Below, piece after piece: positions 25,714-28,882 of a stretch of DNA of 28,882 bases. The position numbers were made by a program, and so were the translations under genes. Origin of the DNA: Thermodesulfobacteriales bacterium (GTDB taxonomy: Bacteria; Desulfobacterota_D; UBA1144; Nemesobacterales; UBA2774). The notes under the pieces were generated by a model. The model was not told where the DNA came from and did not search any database. It saw only the letters and a program-made list of their open reading frames with translations. Where the stretch lies: assembly GCA_004525335.1 (NCBI GenBank), contig SPCL01000005.1, forward strand, positions 1-28,882, written 5' to 3'. Every line of letters begins with the position of its first letter. The stretch's first letter is position 1.

Positions 25714-26754
25714 TTAAGCTGTTTTAGCTTGCCCGCCTCTTCCTCTGCCGTATTTGGGCCTAGAGGTAGAGAAGGGGGTGAGACTTAATTCTGACGTGGT
25801 CCCGTTTTGAAACATAAAGCCCCCAAGAGACCCTATCATGGCGGCATTATCAGTGCAGTATTTTGGGGAGGGGATATAAACAGATATGCCTTCCTGCTCC
25901 AGCTTTTCTTTAGAAAGCTCCCTTAGTCTAGAATTACAAGCGACACCTCCAGCAATTACAACACTTTCCACATGATTTTCTTTTGCTGCCATCAATGTTT
26001 TACTAACAAGAGTTTCTACAATCGCCTCCTGGTAGCTTGCGCATATGTCTTTTAATTCTTGCAGACTCGGGTTTGGGTGTTTTCTGAGATAATAAAGAAC
26101 CGAGGTTTTAACACCGCTAAAGCTGAAATCAAGAGTAGGGGTGCTCATAAATGGTCGAGGGAATGGGATTGCATCCCTATTTCCCTCTTTTGCCAATTTA
26201 TCTATTTCTACCCCGCCCGGGTAGGGTAAATCCATGATTTTAGCAGCCTTATCAAAAGCTTCTCCTGCAGCGTCGTCCCTTGTTTTTCCTAATAGCTCAA
26301 AATCTGTGTAGCTCTTAACGAGATATAAACTCGTATGCCCTCCGGAAACTACGAGTCCCACAAAAGGGAATTCAACATTGTTTTCCAGATGTACGGCAGA
26401 CATATGGGCCTCTAGATGATTAACGCCAATAAGCGGAATATTAAGTCCAAAAGCCATAGCCTTAGCAGTAGAAAGCCCAACCATTAATGCTCCTATTAGA
26501 CCCGGGCCGTGTGTAACAGCGACTGCATCGATATTCTCTTTTTCTATATTGGCCTCTTTTATAGCTTTGTCTACTACCGGCATTATTACCTCAACGTGCA
26601 TTCTTGACGCTATTTCGGGCACAACTCCCCCATATTCCTTGTGAATATCAATCTGAGAAGCAACCACATTAGACAGCACCTTAGTGCCGTCTTGTACTAC
26701 AGCAGCTGAGGTTTCATCACACGACGACTCTATAGCCAATAAAGTAAGTGACAT
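25714..26754 (-). CDS. tsaD: tRNA N6-threonylcarbamoyladenosine transferase subunit TsaD
   Basis: Transfers the threonylcarbamoyl group to A37 of tRNAs reading ANN codons, working with TsaB and TsaE. From the ATG at 26754 it has 346 residues, and it opens MSLTLLAIESSCDETSAAV as in the family. The metal-binding motif is NHLEAH with H113 and H117. THGPGLIGALMVGLSTAK (81-98), GGVACNSRLRE and YCTDNAAMIG are the other ASKHA-fold segments. The frame extends 11 codons further to an ATG at 26787, but those residues are outside the family core. Neither start has a good ribosome site. It is divergent from thiC. Confidence 0.95.
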   Translation of the reverse strand: MSLTLLAIESSCDETSAAVVQDGTKVLSNVVASQIDIHKEYGGVVPEIASRMHVEVIMPVVDKAIKEANIEKENIDAVAVTHGPGLIGALMVGLSTAKAMAFGLNIPLIGVNHLEAHMSAVHLENNVEFPFVGLVVSGGHTSLYLVKSYTDFELLGKTRDDAAGEAFDKAAKIMDLPYPGGVEIDKLAKEGNRDAIPFPRPFMSTPTLDFSFSGVKTSVLYYLRKHPNPSLQELKDICASYQEAIVETLVSKTLMAAKENHVESVVIAGGVACNSRLRELSKEKLEQEGISVYIPSPKYCTDNAAMIGSLGGFMFQNGTTSELSLTPFSTSRPKYGRGRGGQAKTA

Positions 26755-26802
26755 TCTATCTATTTTACTAGACTCTTTAACATTCACAACATAAAGATAT
26801 AA

Positions 26803-26831
26803 TTGCGATTTTGTCTCAATACTTTTATACT
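26803..26831 (+). promoter_or_regulatory. Candidate promoter of thiC
   Basis: The -35 box TTGCGA (26803-26808) and the -10 box TATACT (26826-26831) are separated by exactly 17 bp. The expected start near 26838 gives a leader of about 60 nt before the thiC ATG, which ends with an AAGGGAG ribosome site. Confidence 0.45.
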
Positions 26832-26899
26832 ATGGGTGGTCGCTATATTGCTTATTTGCTTTATGGGTTCAGAAGTTAATATATAAGGGAGTTCATCTA

Positions 26900-28801
26900 A
26901 TGGGAACAAGAGCCAAAATTGAAAGGATTCCGGACAAAAGTGCAATTACCAGGGACCCTTTCCCAAAATCTAAAAAAATATATGTAAAAGGCAAAATTCA
27001 CGATATTGAAGTTCCCATGCGGGAAATTGAGCTTGAAGACTCAGACACTTCATTTGCTGTAAATGGGGAGTCTCCAAAGAATACTTCTATCACTGTTTAC
27101 GACACAAGCGGACCATACACAGACCTGGATATAGATATTGATGTTCACCGCGGACTTGAGCCTCTAAGGATGAAATGGATTAAAGACCGCGGAGATGTTA
27201 TGGAGCTTGAAAACTTTACATCAGAATTTTCCAGAAGAAGTGAAACTGACTCTAAAATTAAGGGCATCAGATTTAAGCATATTAGAAAACCCCTTCGGGC
27301 AAAACCCGGCTCCAATGTATCACAGATGCACTATGCTAGAAAAGGCATAGTTACTGCAGAGATGGAGTTTATTGCAATAAGAGAAAACCAGCGTATAGAT
27401 GAGCTCAGAGAACAACTTGGCGATTTAGCCAGATACCACAAGGGTGAGAATTTTGGCGCCAATATTCCTGATTCAGCTATCACGCCTGAATTTGTAATGA
27501 AGGAAGTTGCAGAGGGTAGGGCAATAATTCCTAATAATATCAATCATCCTGAGAGTGAACCCATGATAATTGGGCGCAACTTTCTTGTTAAGATTAACGC
27601 AAATATTGGAAACTCAGCAGTTACCTCAAGCATTGAAGAAGAGGTTGAAAAAGCTGTGTGGTCTTGCAGATGGGGCGCAGACACGATAATGGATTTATCA
27701 ACGGGTAAGAATATTCATGAGACAAGAGAATGGATTATAAGAAATTCCCCGGTTCCAATAGGTACTGTTCCAATTTATCAGGCGCTCGAAAAAGTAGACG
27801 GAAGCCCGGAGGACCTCACATGGGAAATCTTTAGAGACACGCTTATAGAGCAGGCTGAACAAGGGGTTGATTACTTCACCATTCATGCCGGAGTCCTGCT
27901 AAGATATGTGCCGCTTACAATCAACAGAGTTACCGGCATTGTATCTCGAGGTGGCTCTATTATGGCTAAGTGGTGCTTGTCTCATCATCAAGAGAGTTTC
28001 CTCTATACTCATTTTGAAGATATGTGCGAGCTAATGAAAGAGTATGATGTTGCGTTTTCATTAGGTGATGGGCTTAGACCTGGCTCAATTGCAGATGCCA
28101 ACGACGAAGCTCAGTTCGCAGAGTTGAAAACCATAGGGGAATTAACCGAGATTGCTTGGAAGCATGATGTGCAGGTCATGATAGAAGGCCCGGGACATGT
28201 CCCAATGCACATGATCAAAGAGAATATGGATAAACAGCTTGAGTACTGTCATGAGGCGCCTTTTTATACCTTAGGCCCTCTAACAACTGACATTGCTCCG
28301 GGGTATGACCATATTACCTCAGGCATAGGTGCAGCAATGATCGGCTGGTACGGAACAGCGATGCTCTGCTATGTTACTCCAAAAGAACACCTTGGTTTAC
28401 CAAATAAAACTGACGTAAAAGAAGGGGTTATAACCTACAAGATTGCAGCTCATGCTGCTGATCTTGCAAAAGGGCACCCTGCAGCTCAAGTAAGAGATAA
28501 CGCTCTTAGCAAAGCCAGGTTTGAATTTAGATGGAACGACCAGTTTAATCTATCCTTGGACCCGGATACCGCTAAAGAGTTCCATGATGAAACACTTCCT
28601 GCGGAGGGTGCAAAAGTAGCCCATTTTTGCTCTATGTGCGGACCAAAATTCTGTTCTATGAAAATAACTCAAGACGTCAGGGATTATGCAGCGGAGCATG
28701 GCCTTACAGATAAGGATGCCCTTAATCAAGGTATGGATCAGAAATCAAAAGAATTTACAGATGCAGGCGGCAAAATTTATGTTGATGCTCAGAAAGCTTA
28801 A
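26900..28801 (+). CDS. thiC: Phosphomethylpyrimidine synthase
   Basis: Radical-SAM enzyme that rearranges aminoimidazole ribotide into the HMP-phosphate pyrimidine of thiamine. This is the long 633-residue form with an N-terminal domain. The C-terminal [4Fe-4S] site is C577, C580 and C585 in CSMCGPKFCSM. Substrate-binding segments seen include YARKGIVTAEMEFIA near residue 145, MDLSTGKNIHETREWI near 262, GTVPIYQALEK near 289, SLGDGLRPGSIADAND near 392 and EGPGHVPMHMI near 430. The leader is short and shows no TPP riboswitch core. No other thiamine gene is in the window. The last 81 nt after its stop hold nothing recognisable. Confidence 0.97.
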   Translation: MGTRAKIERIPDKSAITRDPFPKSKKIYVKGKIHDIEVPMREIELEDSDTSFAVNGESPKNTSITVYDTSGPYTDLDIDIDVHRGLEPLRMKWIKDRGDVMELENFTSEFSRRSETDSKIKGIRFKHIRKPLRAKPGSNVSQMHYARKGIVTAEMEFIAIRENQRIDELREQLGDLARYHKGENFGANIPDSAITPEFVMKEVAEGRAIIPNNINHPESEPMIIGRNFLVKINANIGNSAVTSSIEEEVEKAVWSCRWGADTIMDLSTGKNIHETREWIIRNSPVPIGTVPIYQALEKVDGSPEDLTWEIFRDTLIEQAEQGVDYFTIHAGVLLRYVPLTINRVTGIVSRGGSIMAKWCLSHHQESFLYTHFEDMCELMKEYDVAFSLGDGLRPGSIADANDEAQFAELKTIGELTEIAWKHDVQVMIEGPGHVPMHMIKENMDKQLEYCHEAPFYTLGPLTTDIAPGYDHITSGIGAAMIGWYGTAMLCYVTPKEHLGLPNKTDVKEGVITYKIAAHAADLAKGHPAAQVRDNALSKARFEFRWNDQFNLSLDPDTAKEFHDETLPAEGAKVAHFCSMCGPKFCSMKITQDVRDYAAEHGLTDKDALNQGMDQKSKEFTDAGGKIYVDAQKA

Positions 28802-28882
28802 TAATTCTTAAAGATAATTAGCTCATATATATTTAAATCCGTGTTTCACCTAAAGGGAATTCTCTATAGAGTTGCTTTTTAA

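Noticed and set aside
25716..25730. Hairpin AAGCT-GTTTT-AGCTT as terminator between Dabb and tsaD
   Set aside because: The stem is only 5 bp, lies within the tsaD coding end, and lacks a following T-tract.
28862..28880. CTCTATAGAG followed by TTTTT after thiC as a terminator
   Set aside because: The palindrome leaves a stem of at most 3-4 bp with a realistic loop; too weak to call, and the window ends here.
1..28882. Mobile elements, CRISPR arrays, tRNA or rRNA genes
   Set aside because: No transposase, integrase or phage genes, no regularly spaced repeats, and all gaps are under about 220 nt without tRNA-like arms.

Overview
The window is about 28.9 kb of AT-rich bacterial chromosome (near 40% GC by eye) with dense, short-gapped housekeeping genes. 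There are no tRNA or rRNA genes, insertion sequences, CRISPR arrays or phage genes. Gene content (IspH of the MEP pathway, ThiC, TsaD, an RpoD-type sigma factor) fits an ordinary free-living bacterium. The deoxyhypusine-synthase-like protein, the fused transaldolase/glucose-6-phosphate isomerase and the polyphosphate-type glucokinase suggest a lineage away from the common model organisms. I cannot name the taxon from sequence alone. TTG and GTG start codons are fairly frequent.

Region 1 (about 70-11411, + strand) is a nine-gene sugar-phosphate cluster: polyphosphate-type glucokinase, transketolase, fused transaldolase-glucose-6-phosphate isomerase, HAD phosphatase/mutase, rpiA, rpe, short-form 6-phosphogluconate dehydrogenase, zwf and pgl. 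It holds every enzyme needed to phosphorylate glucose, run the oxidative branch to ribulose 5-phosphate, and recycle pentoses to fructose 6-phosphate and back to glucose 6-phosphate.

Region 2 (11434-15883, - strand) reads NCS2 purine-type permease, N-carbamoylputrescine amidase, agmatine deiminase, DHS-like protein. The two middle genes overlap by ATGA and convert agmatine to putrescine. The DHS-like enzyme probably uses putrescine or another polyamine.

Region 3 (16026-19986) is a mix of unlinked genes: a TauE/SafE-type permease, a P-loop kinase, an SDR oxidoreductase, ispH and a beta-carbonic anhydrase.

Region 4 (20044-25206, - strand) reads ABC exporter half, GHMP kinase most like plant galacturonokinase, MarR-family regulator with a cysteine-rich tail, and alternative sigma factor. 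Palindromes of the form TTAG-N5-CTAA lie just upstream of marR (one) and directly downstream of a strong -10 box of the sigma gene (two). This suggests that the MarR protein controls itself and the sigma factor. A perfect 26-bp tandem duplication covers the 3' end of the kinase gene.

Region 5 (25400-28882) holds a Dabb-domain protein, tsaD and thiC. thiC has a plausible promoter but its leader is too short for a TPP riboswitch.
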